Of a DNA stretch of 64,000 nt, positions 13,484 to 25,559 are shown piece after piece; position 1 is the first letter of the stretch; each line of letters starts with the position of its first letter. The DNA comes from Ascaris suum (Eukaryota > Nematoda > Chromadorea > Rhabditida > Ascarididae). Made by a program: the position numbers and the translations under genes. The stretch spans positions 7,207,474 through 7,271,473 of the forward strand of contig CM024182.1 of NCBI GenBank assembly GCA_013433145.1. Direction: 5' to 3'. The notes below the pieces were generated by a model. It was not told the origin of the DNA. It did no database searches and was given only the letters and a program-made list of their open reading frames with translations.

Positions 13484-16400
13484 TCATACCACTGTCCCAC
13501 CTGGGATATTCGAATTTGCTACCGGAATCGGAGAATTTACATTCCGTCGTTGAGGAACAGCCTGAAAATGTAATAATTTCATTCAATCTGAATCCCTAAT
13601 AAATCGACCACAATCTCCCATATAATACCGTTCGATAACATAAAATGAAAAAATAAAAAGCATAAAATAGAAAAGAATTTTTTAAAATTGAAATGATCAC
13701 CTTTGTTAATGGGAACCAAAAAAAGAAAATTCTGCATCATATATTCCTTTGTTGAAAAAAAATTCAGAAATATGACGATCATTCGAACCTCTAAGCGAAA
13801 AAAAGCAACCAAATCTCAGGAAAACCTACTAATTAACCAATACACAGATATTCACAATCCAATGTCAGCATTCAATTGTACTTCATATAAAATACGATAG
13901 GTCTTCAGCCTTTATCCATGGGACGATATGATACGTCCGATTAACTTCCCTTACGACTGAGGAAACTAACAAACGGCTCGTAGAGAAAAACTTCCGAGCG
14001 AATAGAAAATAAGAAAACGACCTTTCCAGGCCTAGCCCATGTGAGAATGAATCCTTCTTGACATGCAGTCACGACACAATCCTCTCGGAACTCGAGTCCA
14101 GTCAACCTCTCATGTGCTATCTTCTTGCATATAAGTGGCTCGATTACGGTCACCTCATCCATACGAGGACAAACAGGTGTACCCAGAAGACGAGCCACCG
14201 TATTTTCACGTCGCTCCTTGTCACTATACAACATCGAAGAATTGTTACGACCCCATCTATAAATACGCATCTTAGAAGACCTTAGAGTCGGCAATTATAG
14301 CAGTCTTTTTTTCTGAATTGTTCTATTGATGAAAAACCATTTTTCAACCAACGCTCTATGACTGACTCACTCTGAAACTTTCGAAGGTATTTCAGCATGA
14401 ATTTTTAAAAATTTGGCGCAACTACACCTCAACAATCGTTAGCTTCCGATGAACACTTCATGCAAATGAAAAAACAAACAAACAAACAAACAAACAAAAA
14501 AATACCCCAATAACTTGTACAATCAGCCATCTCAAAAATTTCACCCTCCTTTGAAACTTAGGTTCGCTTTCTGCTTCTCCTCCTTTGACCACAATATTCA
14601 CTCATATTAGCTACACGAAAATTAACCAGTATTGTAGTAATTTCTTACACATACAAACCCATAAATACCGTCAATAAAAAGTTCACCGATAAACCCTCAC
14701 TTCTATCGACCTAATTTGCACATGATCAAGCCACCCTCTTCATCAACACATGTAATTTCCAATGAATAGATCTCACTAACCGATCATGGGTATTGCCAGA
14801 AAGTTTCGCACCAAAGCTGAACCCTCGTTTATGAAGTTTTTTATCCTTCGATTGTAGATGCTCTTTACCATCTGAATTCGCATTCTTTACCGTATCTGCT
14901 GAACAAGAAGTCGGCGTCGTCACCTAAAATAACCCACATCGAAATAAAAGGAAGTTAAAATTCTGACCACAATTGCTGGAAAAACTTGTAACTTAAATAA
15001 TAATATGCAAAATTATTTAACAAAAAATGAACCAAAAAAATAAACCAAAACCAAAAAATAAAAAAGCACACTCGGAATAAGACTAGCATATTATTCAGTC
15101 ACGTAAACACAAAATTGGTGATAAAAACTAAAACACAAAAGCAACAATTCCTTCTGATGCAAGGAAAGTGGCCTAAATTCTCGCCGAATTATATAAGGAA
15201 AAAAGTTCCCTGTCAGCAGAGTAGAGAAGGTCTACAACGCCATATCACAGCTATAGAACATTCCATCTAAATTTCCGAAACCGCTGTTTCTTCGTGAAGT
15301 GAGGATCGAGACACACACTGATGCCTCGCTCACCTCCTCCCCCCCCCCCCCCCCCGCCCATCCCTCCCCTTCCCTTCAACAGTGAGAGATTGGGAAGTCG
15401 TAGAAATATGCTCAATGAAACTTGTGCAAAATAAGAGACCTGATCAGTTCCGATAGAGATTATTGTAGAGCTGCGATGCCTCTGACCAGGCATTGGCTGC
15501 CTCAAAACGTCCTCCGTTAAATCCCAAAGACATAGTTGAGTATCGTGTCCAACCGATCCTATCCTATAAGTTATCATTATTGACCCTCCTTAAATCTATA
15601 TTCTTTTAACATCGATGTAGATTGCCACCAAATTTTGAGTAGAAAGATGAGACCCCAACCTACCATTTAAATGTTCCAAAAAACTTAGCATATTATTGAG
15701 TGCACTGAATCGGCCTATCCAATAATGCGCTCATTTATCTCCTCAAGGAAGGAATAAAGGCGGAAAAGGGGAGACCGAGAGAGCAAAAAGTACCACTTGC
15801 ACCCATTTCCTTTCTCATCGATTACTTTGTCGGTTTATCATCAAATAAATTATGCAAATGAGCAGAATAAGCCTGTAAAACAATACAGCAGAAATCTTCG
15901 AAACGTTGAATAAAAATATATTAATATAAACACGAAAATCCAATACTCCAAAATGTTCAATGCCGTTATAAACCCGAAAATTTATCAACTGAAATATTGA
16001 AGAACAAAAACAAATACCGGTAGGAGTGAGTCATGCTTGAGCATGCTCCAGAGCCACCAAGTGACACCGACGAAATCGATTCCTTCTGCGTACGAGAAAG
16101 GACCGCTCCGAGTGCACCCGAACGCAGATTCGCTGCCGAGCCACCTTCAACAATATCTTCGTATAGGTAAAAACCGAAATGTTTCGCACGCAATATTCGA
16201 CTCCCTACCCATAGCCGCATAAAATGTTCGATGCTCCGCTTAGAACCCATTAAAAGTATAAACTTGATCTTTAGCGGTGGCCGCATTCTTTTGTCGAACA
16301 ATAAAGCAAAGATACAATGCTTCTTCATCAGGTTTTAAACCCTCATAGTTGCAATCAAGAACCAGCCGATATCGATTGAAATTCGGCTGTCACCATTTTT

Positions 16401-18729
16401 TGTCGAATATAAATCAAATTCGACTGCAATCGAACGTTGCTCATTGGTTGTTTAGCAAACTTCTCAAAGTGGTTTCGACTTCAACCGAACGTTTTTTCGA
16501 TTCTTGACAGATTCAAATCGACCTCCTATTATAATCCCTACTAAGTAACACTGATATGCACTTGTAAAATAAATATAGAAAATACTCACAACATATTATT
16601 GCATCTCTTGGCCAATAAACTATACTTCTTAGCAAATAAGAACCAATACTACAGTCCTTTAAGTATCTTAAATAAAATTCTCAGCAAAAAAAGTACCACA
16701 TCCCTCCTCTTCCCTAACAATATGATGATAAACGCCAATAAAATCACTCTGACCGCCAACGCTCTCATCATCAATTAAAAAATTAGAGTTTGTATAAGTG
16801 TGTACTGCCACTGCCTAGTTTCTTCCGTAGTCCTCAATAACAAACGATACAGAACGAAAAAAAAAACACTAAATATAATATGAAGGAAGAAGCAATACAA
16901 AAAAAGAAATTTTGGCAGGGAGTTTTAAGAATCACAAAAACATCCTACCTAAAGAGCACACTGAGGACGGTCCATTAAACTGCGAAACACTGCTCGTTGG
17001 CAAACGGCCCCCCGCTCCTCCTATAAAAACTCATCTTGCAAAGCAAATACAACACTGCCCTCTTACTTGCAATTACTATGAATGCCTCTATTCGTTTCCT
17101 CAGTTCTTTATAAATTTTGAAAGGGATGAACATGTCGAATATATACTACACAAGTGGAACATACTGAAGTCGACTTAATTCTTTAAGCAATGAATTAGAA
17201 AGCGATCCTCGTAAATGACCAAGGTTTCAAAACAGCCGAATATAAAACATTCACATTATGGCTGATCTCTAAGACAAAAATAAATAAGTACATTGATCAG
17301 CCTTCACGAGGTGAATAAAAAGTAAATACCTCTGAAAAGAAGCCCACTACTATTAAGACTCGATGGTCGGAGATCTTCATCTGAACCCAGATCGATTGGA
17401 ACACCCGAAGATTGTTGTCCGTCTCCAGAATAAGATGTATAAGGATCGAAGGCGACCTTAATCAATTAGATCGATGGAACAAATATTCGATCAGCAAATA
17501 TTTAGACTCATTTTAGCATACCTGGAATTTAAATAAAATACTTTTACCAGGGCACGTTTACTAACATTTTTTTTACTAACTAGAATTAAATAATAATAAT
17601 ATATGATAAGGATTTTTTTGAAGTAACTCTTGGAATAATGCCAACCCCTTCGAAGCATCCTCAACAGTAACCAATATTACGGCGCAATAATTCAGTACAG
17701 AATTTAAAAAAAAAGGCAATAAGGGGTCAGGATGTAAGAAAGGATCAACAAGAAAACGACAAACGAATAAATCGCAGCAAACCGATCAAATCGCATACCT
17801 TCATCAGTTCATATGACCAAAAAAGAGGAAATAAAGCATTCCTCACTACATGCTCAAGAGTCATTTAATTACCTGAAGAAAGACTTACCTGGGAGATCCA
17901 ACTCTTATGCCCTTGTCCTCTGCATACAATTCGTTTCTCTACTACCGAATATACGGTAATTAAATCATCTTCGCCACCGGTTACGATATAACGCGCATCA
18001 GGACTCCACGCAAGACAGAGCAACCCGCCAAAGTAAGACTTCATAAAGCCCACCAACTCCATCGTATGATAGTTGAACACACGCAAAAAACCATCCTAAA
18101 AACTACTTTGCAATAATGAAATGATGCAGAATGTGCATCCATAACGGAAAGCAAAATGGAGTAAAAGAGAGGCCAAAACAATATGAAAATTTAGAAAAGC
18201 TCAAAAAGTCCAGCGGCAATCTCCAAGCAAAAGAGCAATGCAACAAACTAATCGCTCTTAACCAAACCACTAAACTCTTCAACCAATTCCGACTCAAATA
18301 ATATTCATTCCGAAATAGGTTCACATCCATTCCTTATTTTCTAACACTATCCACCTTCAATGGATTTTACTAAAAAGAACTCTATACAAAAAAACATCAA
18401 ACAAATATTTAAATAAAGTAAGAAAATCGATTTAAAATAAATTGAAAGTGATGGTAAACTTTAAAAATCTATAAAAGAAAGAAACACCATACATGGCTGA
18501 CTGTGGCAAGAAATTTAGCGTCATTGTTCGGCGAAAAGGCGAACTGATTGATTGCGCCCGTTGAAATTGACCATCTGTAGACGGGATTGCGTGACGTCTT
18601 TGTCTTACAGGTATATACCGTATATCCATCTCCCTATAATTATCAATCCAGAAAATCTTTGCAGGACTATAATCCGGGAATGAAAAACAACAGAAACCTT
18701 CACTAAATCGCAATCTTAACTATCAGTCG

Positions 18730-18812
<83 letters not shown>

Positions 18813-18847
18813 AATTAAATTATAAAATTAAATATATAATAATTATA

Positions 18848-18916
<69 letters not shown>

Positions 18917-21161
18917 ATTTATTTACACAGATTTAGAAGTGCAGATACACGCATGCATAAATGCAAATCGAGCAATTCACCAACAAGCTTCAATAAAACA
19001 AGCACCTGTTTAAAAATCTGATAGGAAGGCGGACTCGGACTGCAGGCCAATTCCTCGTTATACAGATACATATTGCCACTCGAATGCGAAGCCAAAAAAC
19101 ACTGCGGCTGCCCTGAACAAACAATGACGATTTATTACTAACAAATTCCTTGCGCTTATACCCCTAACGTACTGCAGTCAAACGGTTACTGAAATCTTCC
19201 TCGCCTATTACCTCAATAAACAAACAAATAACGAAGGTACCCAATTAAACGACGATTCACGTGGCACAATATGCGATCAAGATCAGCTGACGTTGCTAAA
19301 TGCACTGACTACAGAGAACTCAACGCACACACTAAAGCACTTCTCTTATCAACCACCTGATATATCAGAGGTATCGGTGATCATTCATCAACCCCCTGAC
19401 ATGGTTATTAAAGCGATCGATGATTACTTATCAACCCCCTAATGTGGTTATAAGCGTCACTGTCACAGGTGAAAAAAATAAAACAGAGGAAAACACTTAT
19501 TTAAAAATGCCCGAAATTTATTGCAAAGAAAAATTATCAACGATCTTTAAATGGAAAAAAATGTTGTCGACTCACCGGGAACCCACTTCAGACAAGTGAC
19601 AGCCGTTTTATCGATAAATCGATCCTCATTATATAGACGGCTCACTTGGAATTCCTTTTGAAACGGGTCGATTAACTGGATCTGACCAGCCGAAAACCCA
19701 ATTATCAAGCTGCAACCAAAGTTCTTACTTAGGAAGAATAAGTTTTCAAAAAGATCAAACAATTCTTTTACCGGCCATTTTCCGTCTTTTTCTCTTCCCC
19801 TCTTATCAAACAATAAAAAATACTCCATACTGTTGGCTGCATGTTTTACCCCTGCAAAGCAGTTTCTAGTTATTCCATAAGTCACTACCTAGCAAGAAAA
19901 GTTAGTGTGCGCTACCTCTCAAAAAGTGGAAAAAATTGCCTATATATATATATATATGTACATAGGCCCCAAGTGTATATTATGAGAACATGAAAGATAA
20001 AAACATAAATTTAACCTGCAAGATGTCGGTGTAGCCGTCTGTTGATTGAAATCATGTGACGTCGGATACGTACCCTTATAAACCCGTTTGTCGATTGGTT
20101 TATTCAAATCAACTGCATTGCGAACACCTCTAGAAAGTTCTTCTATATCAATTACATTTGAAAACCATTTTCCTGTTAAAAGATTTTTTAAATGCCTACA
20201 TTAAAATTTAGCAATAAATTTCAGGCGGGAAAAGTTCGCGCATATAACAAACCTATTAGCTTTTCGCTATCCTTCATCCATGGAAATCTCTCAGATAACA
20301 TAATCGCGATTCCATGCATTCGCTTCATCGTGATATGACAATTCAACAATAATACTAGCATGGTAAATGACCTTATATGGCGTCAATTATAAGGTATCAC
20401 ATCCCAATACTCGGATAACGACATTTAATTTGATGGCAAATTCTCTAAAGAACTATTTTACAATAATAACTTCGCAAAAATTACAATAATTCAAAAAATC
20501 CAAGAAGAACTTTTCAAAAAATTTCAAGCAGTAATTAATAATCATCGCTATCAATTTAACTGATAAACTAAACAACAAATATGATTCACCGATAGACAAA
20601 GACATATAATTCTCTGCCAACGTTGAAGCAAATACGGTCACAACTAGTTAGCGCTTCAGAATCTGAATGCGTCGGCGAATCGTTGTAACGATCGCGTTGC
20701 TCCAAAGATCGATGCAGAGGTGGGATATCCCCGTTTACTAATATATCATTGTCGACTATCTCCGCATTGTTCGACGTGGTTGGTCGAATCGTCAAAAATG
20801 AAACACGTACAGGCGCACTTCCCACGTTGTTTACTCCCTGAAAAGAAAACACTTTACTTCCTGGAAAGCACCGTTTAGCTCTTTCTTTGAAAAGAAGCAT
20901 CATAACACATTCATCAAGAATCAGAGGTTCCTCCCATTACAGCAAATTCAAACATTTAGCCACATTCCGAAAAAAACTGAAGAGAAATCTTGCCTGATTA
21001 AGGGGAACCCGATTTGGACGTGAATATTCCGAGAGTGTCATCTGTTTGTAGACACCTTCACGAGTGATGAAATGAGTTTTGAGATCGTCCTTTGGGTTTG
21101 TAACTGGATTCAAGGACGGGTCAAGCGCACTGCTGGCGCCCAACTGCCCGCATGGATTCAT
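13484..21161 (-). CDS. wdr-20: WDR20/DMWD-family WD-repeat protein
   Basis: Thirteen exons join in frame to 654 residues: 21161-20994, 20837-20590, 20129-20016, 19709-19576, 19112-19006, 18633-18493, 18095-17889, 17456-17330, 16156-16018, 15563-15440, 14923-14781, 14256-14022, 13561-13484. Human WDR20 (about 570 aa) and DMWD (about 670 aa) match along the length. Landmarks are the N-terminal T-R-E-G-V-Y-K and S-R-P-N-R-V-P, then [43 protein letters not shown] and V-T-A-C-Q-E-G-F near the end. Known role of the family: WDR20 with WDR48 binds and activates the deubiquitinases USP12 and USP46; in C. elegans this acts on the glutamate receptor GLR-1. Oddities: intron 1 starts with GC; exon 2 codes an insertion of roughly 50 residues relative to human; the last exon ends G-T-V-V. 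The start is the first ATG before the conserved block, with an acceptor-like CAG at 21177-21175. Confidence 0.95.
14471..14497. repeat. (AAAC)n tetranucleotide microsatellite
   Basis: About six AAAC units in the WDR20 intron between exons 12 and 11. Confidence 0.85.
15339..15355. repeat. Poly-C tract (17 C)
   Basis: Lies just downstream of WDR20 exon 10 (ends 15440) inside intron 10. The sense strand of the gene carries 17 G, followed by further G-rich sequence, so the pre-mRNA could form a quadruplex close to the 5' splice site. Confidence 0.9.
18730..18911. repeat. (AT)n dinucleotide block
   Basis: Two long (TA)n runs flank an AAATTA-rich spacer, about 180 bases in all, in the WDR20 intron between exons 6 and 5. 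It can fold back on itself, and its length is likely to vary between individuals and assemblies. Confidence 0.95.
19343..19458. repeat. Degenerate tandem repeat, ATCAACCCCCT core
   Basis: Three copies of ATCAACCxCCT followed by a variant of GATATGGTTAT, about 40 bases apart, in WDR20 intron 4. No function seen. Confidence 0.6.
20838..20993 (-). other. GC-AG intron (intron 1 of wdr-20)
   Basis: Exon 1 ends L-N-Q with CAG, followed by GCAAGA. Exon 2 starts G-V-N-N after TTTTCAG. Joining at GC keeps the frame and reproduces the conserved N-terminus; no GT in the right phase lies nearby. CAG|GCAAGA is the usual strong context of GC donors. The intron is 156 bases. Confidence 0.85.
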
Positions 21162-24100
21162 TTCTGAGACACCTCTGCACGCAAAACGATGACCGATTCA
21201 AGCACTGAAATAAATCATTTATTATTGCTAATATCACAAATATCCCGCCATTAAAATACCCTACTGCTTAAGAACTTTCTGTAAGCGTAAAAGGTTACCA
21301 TTGAAGAGTCGGAGTTTCTATTTCTGTAAACGCTCCACGGAGACGCCATACCCGAGGGAAAGCTCTACATTTCATCGAACCTGGCGTGGAGATTCTATTT
21401 GACAATGCGGAAATGCATACAGATAGATTAGATCCCACAACGACATCTGCCGCATCAGGAAGAAAGTGCGTGACCCTAAGCATATAAATCCACTCATATA
21501 CCCACAAGCCGGCTTACCGCACAGAAAGAGTTTCAGCTATTCCCAGAATGAGCAAAACCGAGGACTTTTGGGTGAGAGGAGAAAGCCCTGAAGAGCTGCA
21601 GTCGAGAAAAGGCTTTATAGGAGGAATTGTAAAAGGAGACGGAAAATAAAAGTAACTTTAATCAGCAGAGAAAAAAATAAACGAAAATTTCAAGCCGCAC
21701 ATAAAGAACGATACGAATTATGGAAAATTTAATAAAAATTTATGAAATTTTGCTAAATATTTTCGATGAGAAATAAAAATAAAAATACAAAAATAAATTA
21801 AAAGAAAACTTACTGAATGACAGTATTTGCAAAAAAGCTGATCATCGGCCACCATTACGATACGGCATCTCATAGATTAATAAGAGACGCTTAAATCGAT
21901 TTCGCTTTGCACTCCACCGACGCCGATTTTTTTAGTTGCAAATCAGGACTGTTCCGCTAAGGTTCTCTAGAGAAATAGAGAAATAATAGAATTGCATGGG
22001 GGAAATTTCCGCATTAATATCACAACAATAGAGAGGTCACACATTGAAATAGGAAGCATCGAATGGAAGTGGAGGTGTTGGGAGAAGCGAGGAGGTGGAG
22101 TTGGGGGAGGTGAAGTTCGAGAAGGTGAGGAAGGTCGGGAACTAGAAGGACTTTACAACTTATACCTTAGACTGCATTTGCCGAGATGATCTAATGACAT
22201 GCAAAAAGCGAATCTGGAATTGAAGACTCAAAGTGAGAAAGTGTAAAGGGTTAAATTGTGAACGTGGAAATCTTGGAAATTTTGTTCTTCACATCTTGTG
22301 AAGAAATCTTCACATCCTCAACTCCACCGCTAATGCGCAAATTTCCCAACACCTCCATTCCTAACCAACGTTCTATACGCGTCAACCCTCTAAAATTGGG
22401 GAGACCTGATATCCTCTTTTTGAGGTAGGTAGGGGAGGGGCAGACCGTTGTAGGTGGACAATATACGATACCCCTCTCCCTTTGGCCGCCCCTCCCCCTC
22501 CCTCAACAACCCTCTGAGCTAATCCGTGGACCACGCCTCAAATAAATGTTTCTTTAATATGCAGAAACAAAACCTACGACAGAAGAAAAACTCTACTCGG
22601 AACCACACCGACTCTATTCCGGAAGCAAACCGGATACAAGGAGTAACGACAAAAACCTTTGAAGAATGGAGCGCATTAGAGAAACATACGAAGTCTATAT
22701 GATGAACGGCCTCTCATCGACAAAAGCAACGGGGTCAATGGGCACATGAAACGACGTCACCTGAGGCAACTAATAAACTGACCTTCAAAACGTGAGCAAA
22801 ATCACTTCGCTGATCATGACCGTCATACCGATCACGCATGATCTAAGCTAGCGACGCTAAGAACTCGGATCACTCAGATCCATCTCGCCGTATCGTCATT
22901 AAAAGATACCAGAGAGATAAAATTAGCGAGGTTTACCCCCTAAGGTAAGTACTAATATGTAAATAACTCATAAAATTTAGCATACAGCAGATCGATGCAA
23001 CAATTAGCAAACAACGGCTACGCAGTGAAACAACGATAAATTTTCGTGTAAAATTCGGGATCACAAAGTTCAATCGATGATCCATATCTGATGGCATTAG
23101 ATCAAAATATTTCACACCTGAGGAAATGACGTCATTTTTAAAAATATCGTTTTGATATACAAATTTTTTTCTAGTAGCTCTATATCGACGAGTGATGACG
23201 ATACCGTCCTTTCAAGAAAAATGTTTGCGAAAAGAAAAGAAAAAAAAGGTATAAACAACGATATACGATGAAAAAGACTATTGAATAGAGAAAAGAGAGC
23301 AATGAAATAGTTTTAGAAAGGCGAAAAAAATGTGAAAAATATTATGAAATCAGCAAAAAACTTCTTCAATACCCCTCTAAAGACTCAATACATTCAAGTC
23401 TATAGATTCAGGGATAAGCTATGATAATATAAAAAACTCCATATTTATCAACGAAGATGTATAACTATCTCAATGAGGCCGAGAGGATTTATTTCCCACC
23501 GTTATCGAATTGAAAACATTACCACGGGGTATTATTTAGGTACTGTAATATAGATACTATAATATACTGCAACTAGGTGATGTTTGAATCAGACAAACGA
23601 GTAAATCTCTCCACAACAAACAGACAATCAAACAAACAAGGCTCTTATAAAACAATGCTGGAAAATAGTCAATTCATGAAGCTACTTGAATAAGTTTAAA
23701 CACCTGATGTAAAACCAATCTTTTAGTTCGAAAGTTCTAATGGCTCGTTAAGGTCAAAATATCTGATATAGTTAGGTAAGTAACAAATGTTGTATAGGAA
23801 AGTTTCAGTCCTTATTAAAGATGTATCGTTGGCATCGTGCTCAATAAAGCATTCATAAAGAAATGATTAAAAGATTTTTGAGAAGCATTATTTTCGATTT
23901 ATACCTCTTATTTCTATATTATTATCGCCTTGGCTATTGCGGCACACTAAAGAAGAAGCGAGGAGCAAGAATCTTGTGGAGTTGGAGCTTCACAACTTGA
24001 ATGAAACCCGGCTAGAGGGGAAATTTTTTAAAGTTGTATTTAATTTTCTCAAAAGTTTTTTCTGCATGTTCCTAATTCTAAAATTCCATTCCTTAAAAAA

Positions 24101-25559
24101 TTAGAAACCCTTTGGGGAATTTAAGGTCCCTTTCAAATGAAAACCGTTCGGCGAACGCAAAATTTTAGCTCAATAGTTTACGATGTGTGACATTTGTGGC
24201 AATATACAATGACCGCCGACTATTGAAATCAATTTCCACTCAATGATTTGTCCACCTCAGCAAAGCTTTAGCTAATATTTCTTTAATAAGCTTGCTTGTA
24301 TTACATACAAAGAAAATCTTTATTAACGTGGGAATATTTTTGTTACCGGTCGGTCAGCTAATAGTGAAGAACTTCTCAAGATATCCCCCACTCCCTCACA
24401 TACTTCATCCTTTCACCTGGCCTCCTTTCATCGCCTATTCAAGCAAGGTGAAAGCAGGTAAAAATGTCTTTTATTGCGTTAAGCATTGCCTGACTACCGT
24501 ATCCTTGATGTTTGCCAATTCCCTCAGCAGGAAATCGTTGGTTTGTGTCACTAGCTTTTGGCTTTGTTTATACGGCTTTTCGTCATAGCAATTTACGTCG
24601 TTGGCGGTCGAGCAGTAGGCGTGTTGTCCATTTCTGTGCTGTGGAGGGATGGCCTTGTTGCATTAATTAGTTGATGTCGAGGTACGCGATGATCGTGTAC
24701 TTCAGGAGTTATAACACCCATAACATTCTCAAAGGGTAAGGGTCGGGATTATGGATCGACCTTCTAGGATGGGAGGGGGATTCACTTGAAGGAGAGGCTT
24801 TATTCGTTTTCTTATGGTATTTGATTGGTATAGCTTCTTTTGAGGGGCCAGGAAATAGGTCATTTTACGTATTTCCTCATTGTTCTTGATCAAATTCTAG
24901 ACGCTGCTTATTACGTGCTAAGGTTACGACCTTTCATTAGTTAGATAACATGCCTTTCGATTTGATATTCTGCGCCACGGTTTGACGGTACCAGGTCTCT
25001 TTGATACTGGTTATTTTCTTCCAGGTAATCCAAGTCCTCGCTAAGTAAGTGGTAGGTATTACAGGGGAGAGAGTGGGAAGGGGTGAAGTAATACACAACT
25101 ATGCACTGTCATCGTTTGCACTTGTTCAAGCTTATGCCTTGTGCATTTATGCAGCGCTTGGTGGTGTTCGTCGTTGTTCAACAATTCGTTAGCAGTACTG
25201 ATGTATGCCTCAGTTCAGTTCGTTGTGCCTACTCGACTTGTCCACTGTCCACTCTTATGTCCACTATTCAGTTGTCATTGAAGTGATAAAAACGTTTACC
25301 CTTCCACTCCTCGTATACAATAAAAGAAGTACTGTTTCGTTGTGGTCACTCTTCGTGTATCTCGACGACCATTGTTCCTTTGGCATTCTGCATTCAACTT
25401 ACGTGTAGTGTTCTGACCAGTACACTAAAGGTAGTCAGTTGTTTTCTAATTTCTCCCTCCACCATGTATTATTAAGGAATAATAACGTCGGGAAGGTGTA
25501 GACCTTCACACTTTTGCATTACAGTTATTTAAGGAGGAGCCCATACGTATTTGTACGAT
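21162..25559. other. Divergent intergenic region between wdr-20 and SLU7
   Basis: This 4.4 kb should hold the promoters of both genes, which point away from each other. I recognise no exon. Purine-rich and C-rich stretches occur at about 22060-22180 and 22420-22510. Small open frames such as 24292-24588 have no recognisable product. An acceptor-like pyrimidine stretch ending ACAG at 25521-25524 lies 35 bases before the SLU7 start codon. Confidence 0.5.

Noticed and set aside
16037..16222. Plus-strand 61-codon frame
   Set aside because: It lies antisense to WDR20 exon 9 (16156-16018), whose minus frame leads into the conserved H-S-Y-R-I-G-S-V-G block.
24292..24588. 98-codon plus frame between WDR20 and SLU7
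   Set aside because: No recognisable family, no partner exons and no coding-like composition; likely chance.
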